Made by a program: the position numbers and the translations under genes. Below, in pieces: positions 1 to 7,386 of a stretch of DNA of 59,071 bases; position 1 is the stretch's first letter; every line of letters begins with the position of its first letter. The stretch lies in the NCBI GenBank assembly GCA_902799385.1, contig CADCAK010000011.1:1-59071 (forward strand), given 5' to 3'. The DNA is from an uncultured bacterium (lineage in GTDB: Bacteria; Verrucomicrobiota; Kiritimatiellia; RFP12; UBA1067). The notes below the pieces were generated by a model. That model was not told the origin of the DNA, searched no databases, and worked only from the letters and a program-made list of their open reading frames with translations.

Positions 1-41
1 CCTTGATGGAACTTTCTTCTCTTAGGCTCTGCCTATGGCAG

Positions 42-144
42 AGACAATGCAACCCCCTCAGATACTGGCAGACTCAATGCAACCAGGCGACACGACAGAG
101 TGAATGCGACTCCCCGCTTCGCGGGCAGTCGCATTCACTCTGTC
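42..144. repeat. short spaced repeats ending in a perfect hairpin
   Basis: A 14-nt motif related to GACTCAATGCAACC occurs near 42, 71 and 98, about 28 nt apart. The last copy forms the left arm of a perfect 18-bp hairpin (94-111 with 127-144) whose loop holds a second CCCGC/GCGGG stem. No T-tract follows, so it is not a clear intrinsic terminator. It may be the end of a repeat region that starts left of the window. Positions 1-41 and 145-195 show nothing else I can name. Confidence 0.5.
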
Positions 145-199
145 TTCTCACCCGCCGCGTCATATGCCTTTGCCAATTCCATACCGAACGGAAATTTGC

Positions 200-212
200 T
201 ATAATTTACGGC
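200..212 (+). promoter_or_regulatory. -10 box TATAAT directly before the start at 213
   Basis: TATAAT lies at 200-205 and the ATG at 213, leaving 7 nt between them. A normal transcription start about 7 nt after the hexamer would fall at 212-213, so the mRNA would have essentially no leader. No convincing -35 at 17 nt was found. Confidence 0.6.
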
Positions 213-1745
213 ATGGAACAGGAAGAATCATCTAGACTTGACCTCGGTTCGCTTGGCTCGTTCGACTTTACGCCCGACTGGGCGAAGAAGGACGCGGGTG
301 TCACCGTGGGAAAGGTTCGCCCGGAGCGCGAGCGTCCGGCATTCGGAGACAAGAAGCCTTTTGTCGAAAAGCGTCAGTTTGGAGACGGTCGCTCCTTCGG
401 CGAGAAGCGCCAATTTGGCGCGAAGCGGCCTTTCTCGCGTGACGGCGAGCGCAAGCCGTTTGGGCGCGGCCCAGCTCCTGAGCGTCCGCGTCCGCTCGAA
501 GTCGATGTGAAGGTTCTGCCGGAGACAAAGGCGCTTGGCACGATTATCCGCAAGCTTCAGCAGGATGCGCACGCCTACAAGCTCAAGGACCTCGCGTACT
601 TTTTTCTCGACAATCCTGCGTCTGTCCTTCTCAAGATCAGCCCGCGCGCCGCAGAAGGCGCGCAGGCACCGCTGGCGTTCTGCCAGTGCAAGGCGTGCGG
701 CTTCGCCTCTGTAAGGGAAGAGGATGTCGTGGAGCATGCCATCTCGGCGCACCTTTCGGACTACTACGACTCGAAGGTGGTCGAGGTCGAGCCGCCCAAG
801 GGCAACTTCAGTTGCGTCGCGAAGTGCGGGCTTTCCGGCGAGCTGCTCGGTCCGCCGAACATCCACGAGTTCAACGCCATCGTCAAGGAGATGGTCCGCA
901 CGCGATACCCCGACATGTCCGAGGACCAGTACCGCGCGAAGATTGAGATGGTGCGCGACCCCGATACGATCGAGGCGTGGCGCAAGGGCGCGGTGAAGAA
1001 GACTGTGTTTGTGCCGAAAGGTCAGGCCGAGGTCGAGGGCGTCGCGACGCTCACCCGCGAGCAGGCCGAGGGCGAGTTCCGCCGCACAGTCCTTCCGTCA
1101 CTCATCGACCGCCCGAAGAACCTCATGATCACGGCCGACGTCGCTATGAAGAGCCCGGTGAAGCCTCTCGTGTGGGCCGTGCGCGACGCGCTTGAGCTCG
1201 AACGCCGCTCGCCGTACGGAATGTGCTTCGCGCTCAGGGGAGCGTTCCACCACCGCAAACTGAACTTCTTCCGCGCGAACGACGCGCGCGGGCCAGAGTT
1301 CGTCACGAGCGCCGAGCTCAAGGAGTTCGACGCGGCGCATGCGATCCCCGAGCTTGCCGCCGTCGCGACGTTCATCGCAGAGCATCCGTGCTGCGACAGG
1401 ACAGAGCTCCCCGCTGGCGAGGGAACGCTACAGCATCTCCAGTGGCTCGTTTCCACTGGGCATGTCGTCGCATTCGCGAAGATGGGCGTCTACTCGGCTG
1501 TCGAGAAGTTCCCGAAGTACGGCCCGCAGTGGAAGAAGCGTCCCGCCAAGGTCGCCGCGCCGCAGCCCGCAGCCGAAGAGGCACCCGCCGCGCAAGTGGA
1601 AGAGGCGCCCGTCGTAGAGGAAGCGCCCGCCGCACCGGTCGCCGAAGAGGCGCCTGCCGTGCCCGAAGCCCCAGCGGAGCAGGATACAACAGTTTCAGAG
1701 AAGAAAGAAGAACCACAGAATGAAGCTACCACTCAGTTGGCTTAA
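213..1745 (+). CDS. uncharacterised protein with a C2H2 zinc-finger-like motif
   Basis: I do not recognise a named family. The ATG at 213 is chosen because the -10 box ends 7 nt upstream; the open frame continues further upstream but there it covers the hairpin and promoter. The first ~95 residues are basic and repetitive (FGDKK, FGEKR, FGAKR), as in RNA-binding tails. Near residues 157-180, C159-x2-C162-x12-H175-x4-H180 matches classical C2H2 zinc-finger spacing, and a further C-x3-C pair follows ~30 residues later. The last ~70 residues are Ala/Pro/Glu-rich low complexity. The 3' end overlaps pheT by 26 nt, implying coupled expression. A nucleic-acid-binding role fits the basic tail and finger but is inference. 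Confidence 0.75.
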   Translation: MEQEESSRLDLGSLGSFDFTPDWAKKDAGVTVGKVRPERERPAFGDKKPFVEKRQFGDGRSFGEKRQFGAKRPFSRDGERKPFGRGPAPERPRPLEVDVKVLPETKALGTIIRKLQQDAHAYKLKDLAYFFLDNPASVLLKISPRAAEGAQAPLAFCQCKACGFASVREEDVVEHAISAHLSDYYDSKVVEVEPPKGNFSCVAKCGLSGELLGPPNIHEFNAIVKEMVRTRYPDMSEDQYRAKIEMVRDPDTIEAWRKGAVKKTVFVPKGQAEVEGVATLTREQAEGEFRRTVLPSLIDRPKNLMITADVAMKSPVKPLVWAVRDALELERRSPYGMCFALRGAFHHRKLNFFRANDARGPEFVTSAELKEFDAAHAIPELAAVATFIAEHPCCDRTELPAGEGTLQHLQWLVSTGHVVAFAKMGVYSAVEKFPKYGPQWKKRPAKVAAPQPAAEEAPAAQVEEAPVVEEAPAAPVAEEAPAVPEAPAEQDTTVSEKKEEPQNEATTQLA

Positions 1746-4257
1746 TGACTACGTCAAAGTCGACGACATCGACCCCAGGGAACTAGCCGAAAAGCTGACC
1801 CGCGCAGGGTTGCAGGTCGAGTCCGTCGATACTGTCGGCGGCACGCCGCTTTCCGACTTGATCGTCGTCGCCGAAGTGCTGGAATGCGAGGCGCATCCCA
1901 ATTCCGACCATCTGCACGTCTGCAAGGTTACTGACGGCAAGGAGACGTTCCAGGTCGTGTGCGGCGCGCCGAACATGCGCAAGGGCATCAAGACCGCGTT
2001 TGCGAAGATAGGCGCTGCCATCCCCGAGTTCCTCGACAAGAACGGCAACCCCGAGAAGATAAAGAAGGGCAAGCTTCGCGGCGTCGAGAGCTTCGGCATG
2101 TGCTGCTCTGAGAAGGAGCTCCACATCGGCGAGGGCAACGCCGGAATTATCGAGTATTCCGCCGAGACTCCGACAGGCGCGCTCGTCCGCGACGTCGCAA
2201 AGCTCGAAAAGCCAGAGGTCGTCTTCGACATTGAAGTCACCTGGAACCGCCCCGACGCGCTTTCCGTCGTCGGTCTTGCGCGCGAGTTCGCCGCGATCCT
2301 CAATCGCCCGCTGACTCTCCCGCCTGTCGATTTCACGGAGTGCGATGTCGACGTGAACGACGAGGTGAAGGTTGTCGTCGAGGATTCCGCGCGATGCCCC
2401 AGGTACACCGCGCGTGTCGTAACGGAAATGACGCCTGACGCGCCAAGCCCGGCCTGGATGGCGAAGCGCCTCGAGCTGTGCGGCGTCCGCTCGCTCGGCC
2501 TCGCCGTAGACGTCACGAACTATGTGATGCTCGAGCTCGGCCAGCCGATGCACGCATTCGACCACCGCACGCTCAAGGACCGCACGATCGTCGTGCGCGA
2601 CGCGAGGGACGGCGAGACGATCAAGACGCTCGACGGCGTAGAGCGTAAGCTCGACCCCTCGATGCTGATGATCTGCGATGCAGAGCGCCCGAACGCCGTA
2701 GCAGGCATCATGGGCGGCGAGGATTCCGGCATCGCGCCCGGAACGACGTCCGTCCTTCTCGAGAGTGCGCTTTTCGAGCCGACTTCAACGAAGTTCACGG
2801 CGTCGAAGCTGGGGCTTGCGAGCGAGTCGAGTTACCGGTATATCCGCGGCGTCGACAAGGACCTCGCCGACTTCGCCTCGCGCCGTGCCGCGCATCTCCT
2901 GCAGAAGCATGGCGCCGCCAAGATCGCAAAGGGCATCGTGGACGTCGACAGCCGCCCCCAACCGCTCAATCCCGATGTTACGCTCGATTTTGATCGTGCG
3001 CGTCGTCTGATCGGAATTCCCGTCGGAAACGACGCGATGGTGTTCATCCTCTCGGAACTCGGCTTCGTGCCGCGAGGGAAGGGCAACCACTTCGCAGCCG
3101 AGACTTCCGTTGCGTTCGGCGTCCCGTCGTGGCGCTGGGACATCTCCGCCGAGGCCGATCTCGTAGAGGAGATCGCGAGGCTTTACGGGCTCGACAACAT
3201 TCCCGACACGATGCCGTCCGCACCGTCGATCTCGCCGCTTTCGGACGCGCCGTTTCGCGCGAAGGCTCGCGTCCGCGAACTGTGCCTTGCGCTCGGCTTC
3301 ACCGAGGCGATGCACTACTCGTTCCTTTCGAAGAAGGAGCTTGACGACTTCGACACGCGCACGGCCGACCGCCGCCTCGTAATCCCCGACCCCGTGTCGG
3401 CTGAGTACGGTGTAATGCGCGATTCCCTTCTCCCGCAGATGATGGGTTCGCTCGGGCGTAATGCCTCGCACCAGCTCGACACTGCGATGCTCTTCGAGAT
3501 AGGCAAGGTGTTCAATGTCGCGAAGACGCCGAAGGGTGACGTCCCCTGCGAGCGCGAGTCTCTTTCGTTCGGCTTTGTCGGGCCTGTCGGGCGCGAGGCC
3601 CTCAGGACGCGTGCGCCGCTTTCAGAAGAGGAATCGGTACTGTGGATGAAGGGCGTGGTGGACGAGCTTGTCGCGAAGCTTCACGCCGGGAAGCTCGAGT
3701 TCGAGCCGGCCGACCATCCCGCGTTCGCGAAGGGCGCGGCGCTCTCCGTCAAGCTCAACGGCCGCGCCGTCGGCGTTCTCGGTGCGCTTTCGGCGAAGAT
3801 GCGCCATCCATACCGCCTCACGACGCAGATGGTTCTCTGCGAGCTTGACCTTAAGCCGCTCCTTAAGCGCGTGGACGAGCTTGGACGCGTCTCGCCAGTG
3901 CCGCAGTTCCCGCTTGTCAGGCGCGACATCGCGCTCGTTGCGGCGAAGTCGGTGACAAACGCCGCGATCGAAAAGGTCATACGCGACAATGGCGGCAAGG
4001 AGCTTGTGAAAGTGGCACTCTTCGACGTGTTCAAGGACTCGCGCGCCTACTCGCTCGAGTTCCGCTCGGCGGAGAGAACCCTGACCGACGAGGAGGTCGG
4101 CAGGACATTCCAGCGGAGGGACGTGGGTCCTGTGTTGCACGCGGATTCAGCAGATATTTCTTCGACCGACATTTTGAAAAGGGGGCGACCCCTGCTTTGG
4201 AACGACGGGTTCCGGGGATTCTGTGCTACGGCAATGCGGGATCTTTTAAAAGTGTAA
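1720..4257 (+). CDS. pheT: phenylalanyl-tRNA synthetase beta subunit
   Basis: Beta chain of the cytoplasmic (alpha-beta)2 enzyme that charges tRNA-Phe. Domain order is typical: MKLPLSWLNDYV start, EMAP/tRNA-binding domain (AHPNSDHLHVCKV near residue 60), B3/4 and B5 domains, and an FDX-ACB anticodon-binding domain (VRRDIALV near 730). The length, 845 aa, is slightly above usual. The family normally ends soon after the LTDEEV motif; here ~50 residues follow that do not look like the usual helix, and the last codons run into an AAAGTGTAAAG repeat, so the 3' end may be remodelled. pheS is not in the window. It starts inside the preceding gene. Confidence 0.95.
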   Translation: MKLPLSWLNDYVKVDDIDPRELAEKLTRAGLQVESVDTVGGTPLSDLIVVAEVLECEAHPNSDHLHVCKVTDGKETFQVVCGAPNMRKGIKTAFAKIGAAIPEFLDKNGNPEKIKKGKLRGVESFGMCCSEKELHIGEGNAGIIEYSAETPTGALVRDVAKLEKPEVVFDIEVTWNRPDALSVVGLAREFAAILNRPLTLPPVDFTECDVDVNDEVKVVVEDSARCPRYTARVVTEMTPDAPSPAWMAKRLELCGVRSLGLAVDVTNYVMLELGQPMHAFDHRTLKDRTIVVRDARDGETIKTLDGVERKLDPSMLMICDAERPNAVAGIMGGEDSGIAPGTTSVLLESALFEPTSTKFTASKLGLASESSYRYIRGVDKDLADFASRRAAHLLQKHGAAKIAKGIVDVDSRPQPLNPDVTLDFDRARRLIGIPVGNDAMVFILSELGFVPRGKGNHFAAETSVAFGVPSWRWDISAEADLVEEIARLYGLDNIPDTMPSAPSISPLSDAPFRAKARVRELCLALGFTEAMHYSFLSKKELDDFDTRTADRRLVIPDPVSAEYGVMRDSLLPQMMGSLGRNASHQLDTAMLFEIGKVFNVAKTPKGDVPCERESLSFGFVGPVGREALRTRAPLSEEESVLWMKGVVDELVAKLHAGKLEFEPADHPAFAKGAALSVKLNGRAVGVLGALSAKMRHPYRLTTQMVLCELDLKPLLKRVDELGRVSPVPQFPLVRRDIALVAAKSVTNAAIEKVIRDNGGKELVKVALFDVFKDSRAYSLEFRSAERTLTDEEVGRTFQRRDVGPVLHADSADISSTDILKRGRPLLWNDGFRGFCATAMRDLLKV

Positions 4258-4292
4258 AGTTGAAAATGTAAAGTGTAAAGTTGAAAATGAAA
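4248..4292 (+). repeat. tandem AAAGTGTAAAGTTGAAAATG-type repeat
   Basis: Two full units and one partial unit of an approximately 20-nt purine-rich sequence span the pheT stop codon and supply the start codon of the next gene. The same style of repeat (AAAGTTGAAAG, AAAGTGCAAAG) recurs at 35781-35820 inside a different gene. Confidence 0.7.
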
Positions 4293-5153
4293 GTTGAGAG
4301 AACGTTAGGGTTGATTCTTTTGCTGTCTTTTTCGGCCGTGGCCGCTCCCGAGCCCGCTGCCAAGCGCTCGACGTTTGCGACGGTTCCCAAGCAGGCGCTT
4401 GTCGAGCTAAAGGCGACGGTCGGCAAGCCGTTCTCGGCGGGACTCGTCTTCGTCAACGGCAAGTTCATCGAACCTCCCTACAAGGTCGAGCGCTACGGCA
4501 CTGCGCTCAGGATAAACGGCATACAGGTCACGAACGAGATCCTGCCGTGGACCGAGTTCCTTAAGACGCAGGCGGGCGTCCGCATCGAGAAGGTCGATCC
4601 GCCGCCTGCCGAGCCTGCGCAGGAGCCCGCCCCCGAGCCCGAGCCCGCCGTGGATGATTCGCCCATCGACGACATCGACGACCTCTTCTCCGACGACCCG
4701 AAGCCCAAGAAGAAGGCGGCGAAGCCTGCCGCAAGGCGGATGCCGAGGGCGGCTCCCGCGCCACAGCCGACGACAATCGTCGTCTTTGACGGCGAGTTCG
4801 TGCCAAACGACAGGACGAAGGCAATGGTGGCGCGGATAAACAAGGTGCGGACGCGCGTCGAGACCGTGCTGCGCAACGGCGGAAGCTGCTTCTTCGGCAC
4901 GCGGTACGCCCCTGCCTCGTTCGACCGCTTCCCGACGGAAATGATTCTATCGTCGATGCCTGCGGTGATGAAGGCCAACACCGCTTTCGACCAGTTCTCG
5001 TCCGCCGCCCGCGCAAAGGGCGTCACGTTCCTTTCCGAGCCCGTGATGCGCGACCTCTTCCGCAACAGGCTCGACTACATACGCCTCCAGGCGCGCGAGA
5101 AAGCTATCAAAGAGGAAAGCAAATGGGGATCGCTCCTTCAGGGAACCCGTTGA
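4287..5153 (+). CDS. exported protein of unknown function
   Basis: ATG 4287 gives a short basic start followed by a hydrophobic stretch and an AAPEPAA-like cleavage region, so it is probably secreted. A TTG six bases earlier is also possible. After ~100 residues comes a Pro/Glu-rich linker, then an acidic DDIDDLFSDD patch and a Lys/Ala-rich segment that together look disordered, then a C-terminal part with conserved-looking aromatic residues (residues ~165-285). No known domain was recognised. The start codon lies in the simple repeat that also ends pheT. The 3' end overlaps the next gene by 31 nt. Confidence 0.7.
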   Translation: MKVERTLGLILLLSFSAVAAPEPAAKRSTFATVPKQALVELKATVGKPFSAGLVFVNGKFIEPPYKVERYGTALRINGIQVTNEILPWTEFLKTQAGVRIEKVDPPPAEPAQEPAPEPEPAVDDSPIDDIDDLFSDDPKPKKKAAKPAARRMPRAAPAPQPTTIVVFDGEFVPNDRTKAMVARINKVRTRVETVLRNGGSCFFGTRYAPASFDRFPTEMILSSMPAVMKANTAFDQFSSAARAKGVTFLSEPVMRDLFRNRLDYIRLQAREKAIKEESKWGSLLQGTR

Positions 5154-6196
5154 CGGTACTCATCCCGGCCTACAACCCGGATGAGAAGCTGCTGGCGCTC
5201 CTTCCGAGGCTGAAGGAGCGCTTTTCTCATGTCGTCCTCGTTGACGACGGTTCGGCGTCAGGCAAGGACATATTCGAGAAGGCCGCGCCGTTCGTCGACG
5301 CCGTTCTCGTGCACGAGAGGAATCGCGGCAAGGGCGCCGCGCTCAAGACAGGTTTCGCATATCTTGGCGGATCGACCGACGTCATCACGGCCGATGCCGA
5401 CGGGCAGCACACGCCTGAGGACATCGCAAAGGTCGCCGATGGGCTTCGGACGCATCGCGACGGGCTTGTGCTTGGCGTTAGGGCCTTCTCCGGGAAGGTC
5501 CCCCTGAGAAGCCGCTTCGGCAACTGGTGGACGCGCTGGTTCTTCTTCCTCATGACGGGGCTGATGGTGCGCGACACGCAGACCGGGCTTCGCGGAATCC
5601 CCGCCGCGCTCGTGCCGCGTGTCGCAAAGCTCCCGGGCGAGAGATACGAGTACGAGATGGCGATGCTCGCCGACGCGAAGCACCATCCCTCGCGTCCGCT
5701 CCAGATACCTATCGAGACGGTCTACATCGGCGAGAACGCCACGAGCCACTTCAACCCGGTTCTCGACGCCATCAGGATCTACAGGTCGCTTTTCCAGTTC
5801 TGCATTTCGTCGGTCCTGTCGTTTCTTATCGACAATGGCGTCTTTGCCGCCGTGATATGGGTGATGGCGAAGAAGGATACGCCCCGCCGCGACGACGTTC
5901 TCATTGCGCTTGTCGCAGCACGGCTCGTTTCGTCGCACTTCAACTATTTCTACAACAGGTTCGTCGTCTTCCGCCGCGGCAATGTGCCGCGAAAGGGCCC
6001 CCACCGCAGCTACTACGGCTACTTCGGGCTTGTTCTCGCTGTCGGCGCGGCGAGCTATGCGCTTACGGAAGGGTGCTCGGCGCTTCTCGACGTGCAGGGA
6101 GTCGCGATCACGGTGGTGAAGATCGTTGCCGACGCGGTGCTTTTCGTGGCAAGCTACCTGGTGCAGAAGAAGTTTATCTTTGCTCGCAGGGCTTGA
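5123..6196 (+). CDS. GT2 glycosyltransferase fused to a GtrA-like membrane domain
   Basis: Residues ~8-215 are a family 2 glycosyltransferase of the polyprenyl-phosphate sugar synthase type: VLIPAYNPDEKL start, VLVDDGS, GKGAALKTG and DADGQH (DxD, metal/nucleotide-sugar binding). Residues ~225-357 are hydrophobic with four likely membrane segments and the GtrA-type pattern NYFYNRFVVF, as in flippases for lipid-linked sugars. The fusion suggests that it makes and translocates an undecaprenyl-phosphate sugar for surface glycan decoration. AGAGGA precedes the ATG at a suitable distance. It ends just before a strong hairpin facing tadA. Confidence 0.88.
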   Translation: MGIAPSGNPLTVLIPAYNPDEKLLALLPRLKERFSHVVLVDDGSASGKDIFEKAAPFVDAVLVHERNRGKGAALKTGFAYLGGSTDVITADADGQHTPEDIAKVADGLRTHRDGLVLGVRAFSGKVPLRSRFGNWWTRWFFFLMTGLMVRDTQTGLRGIPAALVPRVAKLPGERYEYEMAMLADAKHHPSRPLQIPIETVYIGENATSHFNPVLDAIRIYRSLFQFCISSVLSFLIDNGVFAAVIWVMAKKDTPRRDDVLIALVAARLVSSHFNYFYNRFVVFRRGNVPRKGPHRSYYGYFGLVLAVGAASYALTEGCSALLDVQGVAITVVKIVADAVLFVASYLVQKKFIFARRA

Positions 6197-6214
6197 TCTC
6201 TCTGTTTTTGTTTT

Positions 6215-6273
6215 AGCCACATAGAACACAAAGGACACAAAAAACTTTGTGGAGCTTTGTGTTCTATGTGGCT
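6215..6273. terminator. bidirectional hairpin between convergent genes
   Basis: A perfect 19-bp inverted repeat (6215-6233 with 6255-6273) encloses a smaller CACAAA/TTTGTG stem. It is preceded by TTTTTG..TTTT on the plus strand and overlaps the tadA stop codon. It sits between the convergent glycosyltransferase and tadA genes. The arm sequence resembles the low-complexity ACATAGAACACAAAG repeats of many genomes, so it may be a recruited repeat. Confidence 0.75.
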
Positions 6274-6736
6274 AATCGAGAGATTTCCTTCTTTCCCTGA
6301 AGAAGTCGACGAGGACGGCCTTGCAGCGTTCTTCGAGGATGCCAGTGGCTATTTCAGGATGGTGGTTCATCCCTGGGTGGCGCAGGATGTCGAAGACGGT
6401 CGAGCCGCCGCGCTTCGGGTCTGAGACTCCCCACACGACGCGGTCGGGTCGCGCGAGCACGATTGCACCGGCGCACATCGGGCAGGGCTCCTTAGTGACA
6501 TAGAGCGTCGTGCCCGTGAGCCGCCAGTTTCCTTTCGCGTTGAAGGCGGCGGAGAGCGCGAGCATTTCGGCGTGCGCCGTCGCGTCGGCAAGCCCCTCTG
6601 TCTGGTTGTGCGCCCGTCCAAGGATGCGCCCCTCTGCATCGACGATGACGCATCCAGTCGGCACCTCGCCGTCTTCGGCGGCCTTCTCTGCCTCCCTTAG
6701 CGCCATCTCCATGTACTTTACATCGTCTGAGTTCAT
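6272..6736 (-). CDS. tadA: tRNA-specific adenosine-34 deaminase
   Basis: Cytidine-deaminase-fold zinc enzyme that converts A34 to inosine in tRNA-Arg(ACG). Visible are the HAE zinc/proton-shuttle motif in HAEMLALS (near residue 56) and the second zinc motif PCPMCAGAI (near 88). Length 154 aa is normal. It is the only minus-strand gene in the first 45 kb. The start is set by a TATAAT box 9 nt upstream on the minus strand, giving a very short leader or none. Confidence 0.93.
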   Translation of the reverse strand: MNSDDVKYMEMALREAEKAAEDGEVPTGCVIVDAEGRILGRAHNQTEGLADATAHAEMLALSAAFNAKGNWRLTGTTLYVTKEPCPMCAGAIVLARPDRVVWGVSDPKRGGSTVFDILRHPGMNHHPEIATGILEERCKAVLVDFFRERRKSLD

Positions 6737-6745
6737 CGTGTTGAC

Positions 6746-6793
6746 ATTATACCATATTCGCCCTTGATTTCCCGCACCGTTTTTTGGTATATT
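6746..6793. promoter_or_regulatory. divergent promoter pair for tadA and rpsO
   Basis: On the minus strand TATAAT occupies 6751-6746, upstream of tadA. On the plus strand TGGTATATT places a -10 at 6788-6793 for rpsO. Both are preceded by TGG, so the region reads as an inverted repeat, with 36 nt between the two hexamers. Two polymerases could hardly sit there together. Confidence 0.55.
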
Positions 6794-6799
6794 ATCCGC

Positions 6800-6929
6800 T
6801 GTCCTGCGACTGTCTCAGGAGGTTATCCCTGCCGCGGGTGCTCGAAATTCGGGCGTTCGGTGTCCCATGTCGGGACCACTGGCAGGGTCTTGCTTCCCGG
6901 TACGCAGAATAAAGAGAAAGAAAGATACA
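6800..6929 (+). promoter_or_regulatory. structured rpsO leader, candidate S15 autoregulatory RNA
   Basis: The ~130-nt leader can fold into a three-way junction: closing stem CCCTGCC (6827-6833) with GGCAGGG (6881-6887), inner hairpin GCTCG (6840-6844) with CGGGC (6850-6854), and inner hairpin GTGTCCC (6860-6866) with GGGACCAC (6872-6879, one bulge). S15 binds a three-way junction in 16S rRNA, and rpsO leaders that mimic it are known in several phyla. The assignment is inferred from fold and position only. Confidence 0.5.
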
Positions 6930-7190
6930 ATGAAGATCGACAAGGCCGCCATCAAGTCCGAATTCCAGCGTCACGACCGCGACACGGGTTCCTCCGAAGT
7001 CCAGATCGCGATTCTCACCAAGGAGATTGAGGCGCTCACCGCCCACCTCAAGGCGAACAAGAAGGACCATTCCTCCCGCTACGGCCTCCTCCGCAAGGTC
7101 CAGAACCGCCGCAGCCTCCTCGACTACCTGAAGCGCGAGAACGAGGCGAGCTACCGCGAGCTCATCAAGAAGCTCGGCATCCGCCGCTAA
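6930..7190 (+). CDS. rpsO: 30S ribosomal protein S15
   Basis: 86 aa, close to the usual 89. Family hallmarks are visible: the [13 protein letters not shown] motif, [12 protein letters not shown] and [15 protein letters not shown], with a basic C-terminus. S15 binds the 16S rRNA three-way junction early in assembly. The ATG at 6930 follows AAAGAGAAAGAAAG, a weak purine-rich ribosome site. The rpsO-pnp order is the classical arrangement, here separated by an unusual repeat block. Confidence 0.97.
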   Translation: MKIDKAAIKSEFQRHDRDTGSSEVQIAILTKEIEALTAHLKANKKDHSSRYGLLRKVQNRRSLLDYLKRENEASYRELIKKLGIRR

Positions 7191-7196
7191 GCGGGT

Positions 7197-7345
7197 ATGG
7201 TGGTGAGGTAGTGAAGTAGTATGGTAGTGATGTAGTATGGTAGTGCGGTAGTGAGGTAGTGTAGTAGTGAACCACCTAACCACCTAACTACTCAACCACT
7301 TAACCACCTAACCACTTAACTACACAACCACCCAACCACCTAACT
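7197..7345. repeat. head-to-head GGTAGTGA / ACCACCTA repeat block
   Basis: About 70 nt of GGTAGTGA-like units (7197-7268) are followed directly by about 75 nt of ACCACCTA-like units (7269-7345). The two halves are roughly complementary if G-U pairs are allowed, so a transcript could form a long imperfect hairpin between rpsO and pnp. No coding frame of interest crosses it. Confidence 0.7.
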
Positions 7346-7386
7346 AAATCCGATTGACAAACAGAAACAAAGAAAAGAAAAAGAAA

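Noticed and set aside
3..212. In-frame extension of the first gene to the window start
   Set aside because: It crosses a strong hairpin and a TATAAT box; the residues are of no recognisable composition (Arg/Cys/Gln-rich) and the promoter fixes the start at 213.
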